Source: Methylomonas sp. MK1 (GTDB lineage Bacteria; Pseudomonadota; Gammaproteobacteria; Methylococcales; Methylomonadaceae). Taken from it: 64,000 nt of DNA. This document shows positions 49,750 to 60,524 of the stretch, one piece after another (the first letter of the stretch is position 1; every line of letters starts with the position of its first letter). The stretch lies in contig NZ_AQOV01000001.1 of assembly GCF_000365425.1 (NCBI RefSeq), forward strand, positions 248,001-312,000, given 5' to 3'. Made by a program: the position numbers and the translations under genes. Below the pieces are notes generated by a model. It saw only the letters and a program-made list of their open reading frames with translations. It searched no databases and was not told where the DNA came from.

Positions 49750-52700
49750 ATGAGTCTTAGCGATCCGGGCAAGGCCGGCTTCAATCCTTCGCACCTATTC
49801 ATCCTACGGCCGGTAGCCACCTCCTTGTTGATGGTGGCATTGTTGTTGGTCGGCATACTGGCCTATCGGCTGTTACCGGTCTCGGCGCTGCCGCAGGTCG
49901 ATTATCCAACCATCCAGGTCACCACCCTGTATCCCGGCGCCAGCCCGGAAGTGATGACCTCCATCGTCACTGCGCCGTTGGAACGGCAGTTCGGGCAGAT
50001 GCCCGGCTTGACGCAAATGAGTTCCACCAGCTCCGGCGGCGCGTCGGTGATTACCTTGCAGTTTAACTTGCACTTGGACCTGGACGTTGCCGAGCAAACC
50101 GTGCAAGCCGCCATCAACGCCGCCGCCAACTTTTTACCCGACGATTTACCGCAAGCGCCGATTTACAGCAAGGTCAACCCGGCCGATACGCCAATTATGA
50201 CACTGGCGGTCAGCGCCAAATCGCTGCCCTTATTTAAGGTAGAGGATCTGGTCGATACCCGGCTGGCGCAAAAAATCGCCCAATTGCCCGGCGTCGGCAT
50301 GGTCAGCATCAGCGGCGGGCAAAGGCCGGCGGTGCGCATTCAGGCCAATCACAAAGCACTCGCGGCCTACGGCATCAGTCTGGAAGATGTGCGCAGCGCG
50401 ATTGCCGCCGCCAACGTCAATCAACCCAAAGGCTCAATCAACGGCCCAACTCGCGCCGCGACGATAGACAGCAACGATCAATTGCGTTCGCCAGCCGAAT
50501 ACCGCGAGCTGGTGGTGGCTTACAAAAACGCCGCGCCGGTCAAACTGGCGGACGTCGCCGAAGTTGTGGACGGCGCCGAGAACGTGCGCCTAGCCGCCTG
50601 GGCCAACGACAATGCAGCCGTCATCGTCAACATCCAGCGCCAACCCGGCGCCAATGTGATCGAGGTGGTGGATAGGATTCAGGAATTGCTGCCCAAACTG
50701 CAAGCCTCGCTGCCGCCCGGCATAGAAGTCACGCCCTTAACCGACCGTACCGTAACCATTCGCGCCTCGGTGCACGATGTGCAATTCGAGCTATTGCTGG
50801 CCGTGGCGCTGGTAGTAATGGTGATCTTCCTGTTTCTGCGCAATATCCCAGCCACCATCATCCCCGGGGTTGCGGTGCCGCTGTCTTTAGTGGGCACCTT
50901 TGCGGCGATGTATCTGGCCGATTTCAGCATCAACAATTTAACCCTGATGGCGTTGACCATCGCCACCGGCTTCGTGGTGGACGATGCCATCGTGGTGATC
51001 GAAAACATCTCCCGCTATATCGAGCGCGGCGAAACACCCTTGCAAGCGGCTTTGAAAGGCTCCGCGCAGATCGGCTTTACCATTATCTCGCTGACTTTTT
51101 CGCTGGTGGCGGTATTGATTCCGCTGCTGTTCATGTCCGATGTTGTAGGCCGGCTGTTTAGGGAATTTGCGATTACGCTGGCGGTAGCGATCTTGATTTC
51201 AGCGGTGGTGTCGTTGACCCTGACGCCGATGATGTGCGCCAAACTGCTGCGCCCCGGCACCGGCAACCATAGCGAAGACGAAATCGGCGACGACTGGTTC
51301 GGCCGGTTGATCAAGACCTACGGCCGCAGCCTAAGTTGGGTAATGCAACGGCAAGCGGCGACCTTGCTGGTGTTTTTCGTCACCGTGGCATTAACCGCGG
51401 CGATGTACGTCTGGATACCGAAAGGCTTTTTCCCCAGCCAGGACACCGGCATCATTCAGGGCTTTTCCGAAGCGCCGCAACACGTGTCGTTTCCAGCCAT
51501 GGCCGAGCAACAGCAAAAACTGGCCAAGCTGATATTGGAAGATCCAGCCGTGGACAGCCTGTCCTCATTCATCGGCGTCGATGGCGTCAACGCCACGCCC
51601 AATAGCGGCCGGTTTTTGATCAACTTAAAGCCGCACGAGCAACGGCCATCGGCTAACGAGATTATCGCCCGCTTGAAAACCCGTTTGGCGGAATCGCCCG
51701 GCAGCGTGTTATACCTGCAACCGGTGCAGGATTTAACGATGGAAAACCGGGTCAGCCGCACCCAATACCAATTTACCCTGGAAGGCGCCGACATCGACGA
51801 TTTGAACCGCTGGACCGGCAAGCTGGTAAACGCCTTGGAAGGTCGGCCGGAATTTGCCGATGTAGTCAGCGACGTGCAAGACCAGGGCCGCCAGGTGTTC
51901 GTGAAGATCGACCGCGCCACCGCCAGCCGGCTGGGTGTCAGTACCGCAGCTGTGGACAACGCCTTATACAGTGCCTACGGTCAACGCCTGGTCTCGACCA
52001 TTTTCACCCAGGCCAATCAGTATCGGGTGGTATTGGAAGTCGATCCCACAGAGCAGACCGGTCCGCAAGCCTTAAACGAATTACGCATACCTTCCACCAA
52101 TGGCACGCAAGTGCCGTTGTCGGCCATCGCCGAACTGTCGGAACGGCCGACCACGCTAGCAATCAGCCATCTGGACCAGTTCCCAGTGACGACCGTCTCG
52201 TTCAATCTGGCCCCCGGTTATGCGTTGGGCGATGCGGTGGCCGCCGTCGATGCCGCCAAAACCGAGATCGAATTGCCCTTAGCCATCCGCAGCGAATACC
52301 AGGGCGCCGCGCAAGCCTTCAAGGCCTCGCTGGGCAATACCCTGTGGCTGATTCTGGCGGCCATCGTCACGGTCTACATCGTGCTGGGCGTACTCTATGA
52401 AAGTTACATTCACCCCATCACGATTCTGTCCACCCTGCCCTCGGCCGGCGTAGGCGCGTTGCTAGCGCTGCAAGTCTCCGGCGGCGACCTGGGCATCATC
52501 GGCATCATCGGCATTATTTTGTTGATCGGCATCGTCAAAAAGAACGCGATCATGATGATAGACTTTGCGCTGGAAGCGGAACGCAAGCAACATCTGCCGC
52601 CCGAGCAAGCCATTTTTCAGGCTTGTTTGTTACGCTTTCGGCCGATTCTGATGACCACCTTGGCTGCGCTATTGGGTGCGCTACCGTTGATGTTGGGTAG

Positions 52701-52890
52701 CGGCGTCGGCTCCGAGTTGCGCCATCCGCTGGGTATCACGATGGTCGGCGGCTTACTGCTTAGCCAATTGTTGACGCTGTACACCACGCCGGTAATTTAT
52801 CTGGCCATGGACAGGTTGGCGCGGCGGGTTAACGCCGGTCTGGGGCTGAATCAAGTGGAACAAGCAGCAGAGGACCCAAGCCAACCATGA
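49750..52890 (+). CDS. mdtB: RND efflux inner-membrane transporter, MdtB-like
   Basis: A 1046-residue proton-driven pump (typical ~1040) with twelve transmembrane helices and two large periplasmic loops. The proton-relay region is [20 protein letters not shown], with the Asp pair in helix 4. Other family landmarks are the N-terminal [19 protein letters not shown] and the C-terminal [19 protein letters not shown]. In MdtABC-type systems MdtB and MdtC form a mixed trimer. Its stop overlaps mdtC (ATGA). Confidence 0.93.
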   Translation: MSLSDPGKAGFNPSHLFILRPVATSLLMVALLLVGILAYRLLPVSALPQVDYPTIQVTTLYPGASPEVMTSIVTAPLERQFGQMPGLTQMSSTSSGGASVITLQFNLHLDLDVAEQTVQAAINAAANFLPDDLPQAPIYSKVNPADTPIMTLAVSAKSLPLFKVEDLVDTRLAQKIAQLPGVGMVSISGGQRPAVRIQANHKALAAYGISLEDVRSAIAAANVNQPKGSINGPTRAATIDSNDQLRSPAEYRELVVAYKNAAPVKLADVAEVVDGAENVRLAAWANDNAAVIVNIQRQPGANVIEVVDRIQELLPKLQASLPPGIEVTPLTDRTVTIRASVHDVQFELLLAVALVVMVIFLFLRNIPATIIPGVAVPLSLVGTFAAMYLADFSINNLTLMALTIATGFVVDDAIVVIENISRYIERGETPLQAALKGSAQIGFTIISLTFSLVAVLIPLLFMSDVVGRLFREFAITLAVAILISAVVSLTLTPMMCAKLLRPGTGNHSEDEIGDDWFGRLIKTYGRSLSWVMQRQAATLLVFFVTVALTAAMYVWIPKGFFPSQDTGIIQGFSEAPQHVSFPAMAEQQQKLAKLILEDPAVDSLSSFIGVDGVNATPNSGRFLINLKPHEQRPSANEIIARLKTRLAESPGSVLYLQPVQDLTMENRVSRTQYQFTLEGADIDDLNRWTGKLVNALEGRPEFADVVSDVQDQGRQVFVKIDRATASRLGVSTAAVDNALYSAYGQRLVSTIFTQANQYRVVLEVDPTEQTGPQALNELRIPSTNGTQVPLSAIAELSERPTTLAISHLDQFPVTTVSFNLAPGYALGDAVAAVDAAKTEIELPLAIRSEYQGAAQAFKASLGNTLWLILAAIVTVYIVLGVLYESYIHPITILSTLPSAGVGALLALQVSGGDLGIIGIIGIILLIGIVKKNAIMMIDFALEAERKQHLPPEQAIFQACLLRFRPILMTTLAALLGALPLMLGSGVGSELRHPLGITMVGGLLLSQLLTLYTTPVIYLAMDRLARRVNAGLGLNQVEQAAEDPSQP

Positions 52891-55800
52891 ACCTGTCCGA
52901 ATTATTCATCCGCCGCCCGGTCGCCACTACCTTATTGACCATAGCCATTGCCTTATGCGGCGTGCTGGCGTTTTTGAATCTGCCTATTTCCTCGCTGCCG
53001 CAAGTGGACTTTCCGACCGTATCGGTGCAGGCGCAGATACCCGGCGCCAGCGCCGAGACGATGGCTGCGACGGTCGCCACGCCGCTGGAACGCGCACTGG
53101 GTCGGATCGCCGGGGTTACGGAAATGACCTCCAGCAGTTCCCAAGGCTCTACGCAGATTACATTGCAATTTGATTTAAACCGCGACATCGACGGCGCCTG
53201 CCGCGACGTGCAGGCCGCAATCAACGCCGCCGCCAGCATGCTGCCCAGCACTATGCCCAACCGGCCCAGTTATCGGCGCGACAATCCGTCGGATTCTCCA
53301 ATACTTATTCTGGCACTGACCTCGGACAGTTTCACGCGTGGCCAGATGTACGACTCCGCCTCGACGATTTTGCTACAAAAAATTTCGCAAATCCCCGGCA
53401 TCGGCCAGGTACAGATCGGCGGCGCGGCGCTGCCGGCGGTGCGTGTGGAACTGAACCCCAACGCGCTGAGCAAATACGGCATTGGCTTGGAAGATGTGCG
53501 CAACACCATCGCCCAAACCAACGTCACTCGGCCCAAGGGTGTAATAGAAAATGCCAATACCCGCTGGCAGATTCAAGCCAACGACCAAGCCCGCAAGGCC
53601 GAGGAATATCTACCGCTGATCGTCGCGTATCGTAACGGTGCGCCGGTGACGATTGCCGACTTGGGCGAAGCGGTCGACTCGGTGGAGGATTTGCGCAATA
53701 CCGGCTCAAAGAACGGCAAACCTTCGGTGCTGTTGATCATCCGCAAGCAACCCTTGGCCAACGTCATTCAAACCGTCGATCAGGTATTGGCCGTGCTGCC
53801 ACAGTTGCGGGCGGCCTTGCCCAGCAATATCGAACTTTCGGTGGTTGTGGATAGATCCTTATCCATCCGTGCATCCATTACAGAAGTCGAGCACGGCTTG
53901 TTCGTTGCGGTGGCGTTGGTGATTCTGGTGGTGCTGGTGTTCCTGCGCAATCCGCGCTCGGCGGCGGTACCCATCGTCGCGGTACCGGCCTCCCTGCTGG
54001 GCTCATGTGCGGTGATGTACTTCTGCGGCTTCAGTATCAACAACCTGACATTGATGGCCTTGACCATTTCCACCGGTTTTGTGGTGGACGATGCGATTGT
54101 GGTGGTGGAAAACACCAACCGGCATATCGAAGAAGGCGTGGTGCCATTCCGCGCGGCGCTATTGGCAGCCAAAGAAGTGGGCTTCACCGTATTGGCGATG
54201 AGCGTGTCGCTGGTAGCGGTGTTCCTGCCAATTTTGTTGATGGGCGGCGTGCCGGGTAGGCTGTTTCGGGAGTTTGCAGTGACCTTGTCGGCAGCGGTGC
54301 TGGTCTCGCTGGTGATCTCGCTAACTACCACCCCCATGCTCTGCGCGCGCTGGCTGGGTAAGGAATCCAAGGAACATGGCCCCGTCTATCACGGCATAGG
54401 CGCAGCTTTCGATTGGATACAAAACATCTACCGGATCAGCCTGAGCTGGGCCTTGCGCCACGGCCGCATTATGCTGAGCTTATTGCTGGCAACCATCGCT
54501 TTAAACATTTACTTATACGGCGCAATCGACAAAGGTTTTTTCCCGACCCAAGACGGTGGCCGCTTGCTCGGCGAGATTCAGACCGATCAAAACACCTCGT
54601 TCCAAACCCTGCAAAAGCAATTCGCGCAAATCTCCGAGATATTGCAAAAAGACCCGGCAGTCGCCAATGTCGCCGGCTTTGCCGGCAGTTCGCAAAGTAG
54701 TAACAGCGCGCGGATTTTCGTTACCTTGATTCCGCACGAACACCGCGACGGCGTCGAAGTGGTGATGGAACGCTTGCGCAAGGCGGCGGGCCGGGTTCCC
54801 GGCGCCAGTTTGCATATGTTTCCGGCCCAGGAACTGCGGATAGGTGGACGCATGTCGTTTGGCATGCTGGATTACACACTACAGGCCGACGATCTGAATC
54901 TATTGCGGGAATGGACCCCCAAGGTACAAGCCGCCCTGGCCCGGCTGCCGGAATTGAGCGACGTCAGCACCAGCCAGCAGGACAAGGGCGAACAAATCGG
55001 CCTGACCGTCAACCGCGATCTGGCCGCGCGTTACGGCGTCAGCCAGGCCTTGATCGACAATAGCCTGAACAGTGCCTTCGGGCAACGTCAGGTGTCGGTG
55101 ATTTACAATCCGTTGAATCAATACCGGGTGGTGATGGAACTGGCGCCGCAGTACTGGCAATCACCGGATAGTCTGAAACAACTGTATATCAGCGCGCCCG
55201 GACGAACCGGAACCGACGGTACGCCGGCGCAGCCCAAGCAAGTGCCGCTGTCGGCGCTGGCCGGCTTTGCGCCGAGCAATGCGCCGCTATCGGTGCATCA
55301 CCAAGGCCAGTTTGCGGTGACCGAATTGTCGTTTAATTTAAAACCCGGCATATCGATGTCCACTGCCGATGTTGCAATAAATCAAGCGTTGCGCGACATC
55401 GGCCTGCCGGCCGCCATTACCGGCAGTTTTCAAGGTTCCGGCAAGGCGTTTCAGGAAGCCTTGCGCAGCCAGCCCTGGCTGGTTTTGGCCGCGCTGATCA
55501 GTATTTACATCGTGCTGGGCGTGTTGTACGAAAGCCTGATACATCCGTTGACGATTCTGTCCACCCTGCCCTCGGCCGGCGTCGGCGCCTTGCTGGCCTT
55601 GATGGCTTGCGAAAAGGAGTTCAGCATCATTGCGCTGATCGGGGTGATTTTGCTGATCGGCATCGTCAAGAAAAATGCGATCATGATGATAGACTTTGCA
55701 CTGCTGGCTGAGCGCGAGCGCGGTTTGGATTCGCGGGAAGCGATCTTTCAGGCCTGCATGTTGCGCTTCAGACCGATCCTGATGACTACCCTGGCCGCGC

Positions 55801-56012
55801 TGTTCGGCGCCCTGCCGCTGGCTTTGGGCAGTGGTTACGGCGCGGAATTGCGCCAGCCCTTGGGGATTTCCATCGTCGGCGGCCTGATTTTCAGCCAGCT
55901 GTTGACTTTGTACACGACGCCGGTCGTTTATTTGTACCTCGACCGGTTCCGGCTGTGGTTGCACGGCCGTTTTTCCAACCGCGCCGCCAGACCAGCGCCA
56001 CATTCCATCTAA
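52887..56012 (+). CDS. mdtC: RND efflux inner-membrane transporter, MdtC-like
   Basis: A 1041-residue second pump subunit, related to the gene before it. The helix-4 region reads [20 protein letters not shown], and the C-terminus shows [20 protein letters not shown]. It starts [20 protein letters not shown]. In the Mdt system this subunit provides part of the drug-binding trimer. It is separated from the channel gene by 10 bases. The substrate range (for example bile salts or metals in other species) cannot be assigned here. Confidence 0.93.
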   Translation: MNLSELFIRRPVATTLLTIAIALCGVLAFLNLPISSLPQVDFPTVSVQAQIPGASAETMAATVATPLERALGRIAGVTEMTSSSSQGSTQITLQFDLNRDIDGACRDVQAAINAAASMLPSTMPNRPSYRRDNPSDSPILILALTSDSFTRGQMYDSASTILLQKISQIPGIGQVQIGGAALPAVRVELNPNALSKYGIGLEDVRNTIAQTNVTRPKGVIENANTRWQIQANDQARKAEEYLPLIVAYRNGAPVTIADLGEAVDSVEDLRNTGSKNGKPSVLLIIRKQPLANVIQTVDQVLAVLPQLRAALPSNIELSVVVDRSLSIRASITEVEHGLFVAVALVILVVLVFLRNPRSAAVPIVAVPASLLGSCAVMYFCGFSINNLTLMALTISTGFVVDDAIVVVENTNRHIEEGVVPFRAALLAAKEVGFTVLAMSVSLVAVFLPILLMGGVPGRLFREFAVTLSAAVLVSLVISLTTTPMLCARWLGKESKEHGPVYHGIGAAFDWIQNIYRISLSWALRHGRIMLSLLLATIALNIYLYGAIDKGFFPTQDGGRLLGEIQTDQNTSFQTLQKQFAQISEILQKDPAVANVAGFAGSSQSSNSARIFVTLIPHEHRDGVEVVMERLRKAAGRVPGASLHMFPAQELRIGGRMSFGMLDYTLQADDLNLLREWTPKVQAALARLPELSDVSTSQQDKGEQIGLTVNRDLAARYGVSQALIDNSLNSAFGQRQVSVIYNPLNQYRVVMELAPQYWQSPDSLKQLYISAPGRTGTDGTPAQPKQVPLSALAGFAPSNAPLSVHHQGQFAVTELSFNLKPGISMSTADVAINQALRDIGLPAAITGSFQGSGKAFQEALRSQPWLVLAALISIYIVLGVLYESLIHPLTILSTLPSAGVGALLALMACEKEFSIIALIGVILLIGIVKKNAIMMIDFALLAERERGLDSREAIFQACMLRFRPILMTTLAALFGALPLALGSGYGAELRQPLGISIVGGLIFSQLLTLYTTPVVYLYLDRFRLWLHGRFSNRAARPAPHSI

Positions 56013-56022
56013 ACCGATAGTC

Positions 56023-57504
56023 ATGCGTTTAAGAATTAACCCACCGTTGCTTGCTTCCTTACTGACTTTGCCATTGGCTGCCTGTACGGTAGGCCCGGAT
56101 TATGTCCGTCCGCAAGCCAATGTATCCGAAGAGTTTAAAGAAGTGAAAGGCTGGAAACAGGCCCAGCCGCGCGATACCGGCTTGCCCGGCAAATGGTGGG
56201 AAATTTTTAACGACCCCAAACTGAACGAACTGGAAGAACAGGTCGCCGCCGCCAACCAGTCCATCATCCAGGCCGAAGCCCAATACCGGCAAGCCCAGCA
56301 TCTGGTGCAGTCTGTGCAATCCTCCTTGCTGCCGGTGGCGACGCTGACCGGCACCTTCAACCGCTTCCGCGCCGCCACCGGCCAGAACGTCGCGGTGGGC
56401 GGGGTGCGCAACCTGTTCGGCCAGGCGGTCGGCGTGGCCTGGGAACCGGATTTATGGGGTAGCGTACGCCGCCAGGTGGAAGCAAACACCAGCAATGCGC
56501 AGGCCAGCGCCGCGACTTTGCATGCCCTGATTTTGTCCAGCCAATCTGCTTTGGCGGACAGTTATTTTCAAATGAAAACACTGGACGCCCAAAAAGCCTT
56601 ATTGGATGAAACAGTGACGGCTTTTACAAAAACCCTGGAAATTACCAAAAACCGCTATGCGGTGGGCGTGGTGGCCAAGGCCGATGTGGTGCAAGCAGAA
56701 ACTCAACTGGAAACCGTGCGCGCCCAGTCTATCGATCTTGGCGTACAACGAGCCAAGCTGGAACATGCTATCGCGGTGCTGATAGGCAAATCGCCGGCGG
56801 AACTGGCGTTGGCACCCGCGCCTCTGGACGCACAGCCGCCGGGCATTCCGGTCAGCCTACCGTCTGAACTGCTGGAGCGCCGCCCGGACATCGCTGCCGC
56901 CGAACGCAAAATTGCCGCTGCGAATGCGCAGATCGGCGTTGCTAAAGCCGCTTATTTTCCGACGCTGAATCTGGCCTCGACCAACGGTTTTCAATCGCCG
57001 ACCGCCGATACCTTGTTTACGATGGCACGGCGTTATTGGTCCTTGGGGCCGGCCGGACTGGCCTTAACCTTATTCGATGGCGGGGCCAAAAACGCGCAGT
57101 ATAAACAGGCGATAGACGCCTACGATGCTACTGTCGCCGGATATCGACAAACGGTACTTACCGGCTTTCAGGAAGTGGAAGACAACCTGGCCGCATTGCG
57201 GATACTGGAGGAAGAAACTCAGGTGCAGGACAAAGCCGTGGCGGCGGCCAAACAGGCCTTGGCGCTGACCAATAACCAGTACCAGGCTGGTACCGTGAGT
57301 TATATAAACGTGATGACTGCACAAACCGCCGCTCTAGCCAATCAACAAACTGCTACGCAATTGTTGGGGCAACGTTTGTCGGCTTCTGTGATGCTGGTAA
57401 AAGCTCTTGGGGGAGGATGGAATGAAACCCTGGTGCCGACCGAAGACGAAGCCGACGGCGACCGGAAATGGACGGATTATTTGATTTTGCCGCTGGTGGA
57501 ATAA
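56023..57504 (+). CDS. Outer-membrane efflux channel (NodT/OprM type lipoprotein)
   Basis: A 493-residue channel with a lipobox (LPLAAC), followed by TVGPDYVRPQ, the standard start of NodT-family channels. Two duplicated efflux domains span ~60-250 and ~270-460; the second contains LLERRPDIAAAERKIAAANA and NNQYQAGTVSYINVMTAQTA. It completes a TetR-MFP-RND-RND-OMF operon, so the window encodes a full tripartite pump. Confidence 0.93.
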   Translation: MRLRINPPLLASLLTLPLAACTVGPDYVRPQANVSEEFKEVKGWKQAQPRDTGLPGKWWEIFNDPKLNELEEQVAAANQSIIQAEAQYRQAQHLVQSVQSSLLPVATLTGTFNRFRAATGQNVAVGGVRNLFGQAVGVAWEPDLWGSVRRQVEANTSNAQASAATLHALILSSQSALADSYFQMKTLDAQKALLDETVTAFTKTLEITKNRYAVGVVAKADVVQAETQLETVRAQSIDLGVQRAKLEHAIAVLIGKSPAELALAPAPLDAQPPGIPVSLPSELLERRPDIAAAERKIAAANAQIGVAKAAYFPTLNLASTNGFQSPTADTLFTMARRYWSLGPAGLALTLFDGGAKNAQYKQAIDAYDATVAGYRQTVLTGFQEVEDNLAALRILEEETQVQDKAVAAAKQALALTNNQYQAGTVSYINVMTAQTAALANQQTATQLLGQRLSASVMLVKALGGGWNETLVPTEDEADGDRKWTDYLILPLVE

Positions 57505-57819
57505 TCGCAGGGAAGATCAGACGCAAGGCCACCATTGCACACTACTTACAGTTACAACAATGGTGGGGTAAAGCTACAAACGCTGTTTTGCTTGGTAAAT
57601 CTCTGCCTGCCGACTCAACAAATTAATTCTAAAGGGGGATAAAAACCTGCTTATCCCCCCGCACCACCTTAATCCAAACACCCCCATCCGTTGACACCCT
57701 TCGTGGTTGGTCTACATTTATCGGCAGTTCGGTTTAGCCGTTAAGCTTTCAACAACCGGCCAAGGCGGGCATCAATTGTATTCACGCCACTATTAAATAA
57801 TTGACCATAAGGAATCTTA
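57505..57819. other. Intergenic region after the efflux operon
   Basis: About 315 bases without a gene. It contains one clear hairpin at 57634-57659. The final 40 bases hold AAGGAATC before the ATG at 57820, the ribosome site of the PH-like gene. Confidence 0.5.
57634..57659. terminator. Hairpin after the efflux operon
   Basis: GGGGGATAA (57634-57642) and TTATCCCCC (57651-57659) form a 9-bp stem with an 8-base loop. It lies 130 bases after the channel stop and has AAA before it on the plus strand. Terminator function is possible but not certain. Confidence 0.5.
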
Positions 57820-58227
57820 ATGAACAAAGAAGCGGCGAAGGCGCATATTCTGAAAAATTTAATGCCGGGAGATTCTCTAGTCGGATTTTTCATCGCCCAG
57901 CAACCTTTCAAACTTTGGTTGTTTTTTATCATCGGCCCCCTGGCTGTATTGAGCATGAAGCAATATTTTATTGCCGTTACTCAAAAAGGCATCCATTTTC
58001 ACCGTTTAAACTTATTGGGGAAATTTGCAAGCGACGACTTTTTTGCCTTCAACGAGATTGCCACCGTCAAAATCGGCAAGGGCATGCTGCAAAGGCCGAT
58101 GAAATTTACATTTAATAACGGCCGAAATATCTACATTAAAGCGCAGCTAAAAGGCGTGGAAAAAGTAGCCAAGCTTGACGAAGCCACGCAACAGCATATC
58201 GAACGCAATATTGCCGTCGTTAAATGA
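57820..58227 (+). CDS. Small PH-domain-like membrane-associated protein
   Basis: A 135-residue protein. A hydrophobic segment (LWLFFIIGPLAVLSM, ~32-46) is followed by a beta-rich part with TQKGIHFHRLNLLGKFASDD and FNNGRNIYIKAQLKG, the layout of bacterial PH-like (YokE/YqeB-type) domains. An AAGGAA site precedes the ATG. The stop overlaps the rhomboid start (ATGA). It may anchor to, or be cleaved by, the protease next to it. No enzyme motif is seen. Confidence 0.65.
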   Translation: MNKEAAKAHILKNLMPGDSLVGFFIAQQPFKLWLFFIIGPLAVLSMKQYFIAVTQKGIHFHRLNLLGKFASDDFFAFNEIATVKIGKGMLQRPMKFTFNNGRNIYIKAQLKGVEKVAKLDEATQQHIERNIAVVK

Positions 58228-58934
58228 TCTTGTTTTTTATTGTGACGGCAGCCTATACCGCGCTGCTGCTGTTTTACAGACCATCGCCGAGCAGCCTGAA
58301 AGACGCCCCGCTGACTTTCTTGGAAAACTTTAAGCAAATTAAAGCGGCGTTGTTTTCCGGTTTGTTGCTTTTTAGTATTTTTCTAGTTACCAGCGACTTT
58401 GGCTTTAATGAGATCGATCAGCGGCTTTATCGTTTATTTGCATTGAACAATATTTCGGCAGCGGCGATTTTATGGCCGCTGCAAGCCATCACGCATTTAT
58501 TCATCCACATTAACTTTCCGCATGTGCTGACCAATGTAGCCGGCCTGGGCATCGCTGCGGCGTATGAACGGCAAGTCGGCTCGGGCCGATTTTTAATGGT
58601 GTTGCTGGTAGCCGGCTTGTCCTCTATCCCCTCAATCCTGTTCTATGCCGAGCCTATTGCGATCTGCGGTATTTCCGGCGGCGTATTCGGTTTAGCTGCC
58701 GCTTACTTCACCGACCAGGAGGGTCTGAGCATCAAAGAGTGGCTGTATGCGGTACTTATCTGTGGCGTGTTTTTGGTGGTTTTGTCCTTCGGAAACAGCA
58801 TGGAATATAAAGCAAACGGTCAACTGCAATTTAAAATCGATCATTACGGTCATGCCCTGGGTGCGCTGGGGGCTATCGTTTACTGCCGTTTCAGACCTAG
58901 AAAAACGGCCGACAAGCCTTGGCCAAACTATTGA
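58224..58934 (+). CDS. Rhomboid-family intramembrane serine protease
   Basis: A 236-residue protein with six transmembrane helices. The catalytic serine is in CGISGGVFGL (~148-157) and the histidine in DHYGHALGALG (~200-210). A helix bearing HLFIHINFPHVLTNVAGLGI matches the rhomboid 'H-x2-x3-N' loop; the Asn and His stabilise the oxyanion. Rhomboids cut single-pass membrane proteins within the bilayer. It is coupled to the PH-like gene, which may be its cofactor or substrate. A repeat element follows the stop at once. Confidence 0.82.
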   Translation: MILFFIVTAAYTALLLFYRPSPSSLKDAPLTFLENFKQIKAALFSGLLLFSIFLVTSDFGFNEIDQRLYRLFALNNISAAAILWPLQAITHLFIHINFPHVLTNVAGLGIAAAYERQVGSGRFLMVLLVAGLSSIPSILFYAEPIAICGISGGVFGLAAAYFTDQEGLSIKEWLYAVLICGVFLVVLSFGNSMEYKANGQLQFKIDHYGHALGALGAIVYCRFRPRKTADKPWPNY

Positions 58935-59011
58935 CCGGCCCTATTTATCTCGGGCATTCCGTTCGGACTGAGCTCACCTAAGCCCAGGGCGAACGGTATT
59001 TAAGGGCCGGG
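58934..59011. repeat. Dispersed repeat with GGCCGGC/AAGGGCCGG ends, copy B
   Basis: An element of ~78 bases starting ACCGGCCCTATTT and ending AAGGGCCGGG, with the shared core ATTCCGTTCGG and AAGCCCAG. It matches copy A at 5133-5228 at both ends and in the core, but is shorter. It begins at the last base of the rhomboid stop codon. It could serve as terminator or as a MITE-like mobile unit. No gene lies between it and 59103. Confidence 0.6.
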
Positions 59012-59102
59012 TTAATAACAGGATGGCTTTGAATTTATTCCGGTATTCGTCCGTAAACAACCGTCGTGGCATCGTTTGATTAGTGAAAAACGGCAACAGC
59101 CC

Positions 59103-60404
59103 CTAAAAGGTAACAACCACATCGGCACCAAATATAAATTGGCTGTCCTTATTGCGTTCGTCGTAAGCATCGACGCCTTGCGACCAGTCGTAGCGGGCTT
59201 CAGGTCTAAACATCAACCATTTCGCCGGTTTCCAGTTTAGGCCGACTGTCGCCGCATAGTAGTTGGCAGGCCCAGTTGCCAGTACCGCGCAACTCGGGCA
59301 CATTTGGCCAACCCGAACGCCGTCGTCATCCCTAAACCATTCGCCGCGCAGACCCACGCCCACCGTATCGGTGACATCGTATTTCAGTTGAGAATGGATG
59401 CCGTACCATTCGGCGTCGGCGAAATTGTTCAAGGGATGTTGTTGTTCGATACCGTGGTCGTGCTGCAACACGTAATGCCAGCGTTCGGCGAAGTTGTGCT
59501 GGAATACCAGACTGTAAAAGGTGCGGTTATCGCGTTTATTGATACCGGTCTGGCGCTGAAATTCGCGTAGATTGTTGTTGCTGTTGACGTCGCCGGTAAT
59601 CAGCGTCGCGGTAAACGAGGTTGCTGCATCGTCGCTGGTCCAGGTTGCGCCGCCCAGGAAATTCCAGTTTTCCATGTTTTTGTCGAAACCGTCCCAGGCG
59701 CCGTTGCCGTCCAGTACACCGTTTAGTTTGGTGTGGCCGCCTGTCACCGCGCCCAGTGTCACGCTCAGATTTTGATGGACCGGATAGGTGGTGGTCATGC
59801 CGAAATGGGTAAACGGCTCGCCGTACTGGAAGGTATAGGGGTGAGTGTAGAAAAAATTGTCCGGCGACAAACCGGTTTCGTAACCCATGATCGTATAAAA
59901 CCGGCCGATACGCGTGGTCAGGCCCTTGCCTATAGGCGTAAAAATATCCAAATAGGCATTTGGGATCGCCAGTTTGTAGAAACGCTCGTCGGAACCGATC
60001 AAGCGGTTATCCCAATGGCCGCCGCCGTAGGGATTGATAGTATTAAAACGGGCGTCGCTGCCGTACATCAGCGTCAGTTTGCCGCCGACGTCCCAATGGT
60101 CGCCGCCGGTATCGACGTCGCGGATCAATTCGCCGCCGAACTGGTGCAAATTGAATTCGTTGGCCCGGTCGGCAAACACCACGGTGCCGTTGTAACCGTC
60201 GCCGGGGTCGTTGGCGTTGTAAACGATACCGGCGTCTGCCCAACTGTGGACGCGCAAGCCGGCTGCTTTCATCCAGGGCAAATCGTTGATCATGGATAAG
60301 CCATTTAACAAACCGGCGCGTTCCTCGGCCGGCAATGGCGACATCGCCAACAATAACGGTGCGGCGTACAGCCATTCGCGGATTCGTAAAGATGAGTGTG
60401 GCAT
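59103..60404 (-). CDS. Outer-membrane beta-barrel porin (OmpL/bbp2-like)
   Basis: A 433-residue outer-membrane protein. A signal peptide (~1-26) is followed by VHSWADAGIVYNANDPGDGY and alternating amphipathic strands with many Trp and Tyr, ending FIFGADVVVTF, the aromatic last residue of a barrel. The arrangement matches the putative beta-barrel porin family of the OmpL/PF07642 type. It is 121 bases behind the allophanate hydrolase gene on the same strand, so it may bring urea or a related small amide across the outer membrane. The pairing is inferred from location only. Confidence 0.72.
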   Translation of the reverse strand: MPHSSLRIREWLYAAPLLLAMSPLPAEERAGLLNGLSMINDLPWMKAAGLRVHSWADAGIVYNANDPGDGYNGTVVFADRANEFNLHQFGGELIRDVDTGGDHWDVGGKLTLMYGSDARFNTINPYGGGHWDNRLIGSDERFYKLAIPNAYLDIFTPIGKGLTTRIGRFYTIMGYETGLSPDNFFYTHPYTFQYGEPFTHFGMTTTYPVHQNLSVTLGAVTGGHTKLNGVLDGNGAWDGFDKNMENWNFLGGATWTSDDAATSFTATLITGDVNSNNNLREFQRQTGINKRDNRTFYSLVFQHNFAERWHYVLQHDHGIEQQHPLNNFADAEWYGIHSQLKYDVTDTVGVGLRGEWFRDDDGVRVGQMCPSCAVLATGPANYYAATVGLNWKPAKWLMFRPEARYDWSQGVDAYDERNKDSQFIFGADVVVTF

Positions 60405-60524
60405 GGTGTTCTCCTGTCGAAAAATGAATCGTCGAAGTTTTTCGGACGCAAGCGCGCCCGCCAGCCGGAAAATCCGGCTTAAATTGCTAAGGTTGCGGAA
60501 AGTCAGATCGCGGCCGGCAGCCGT

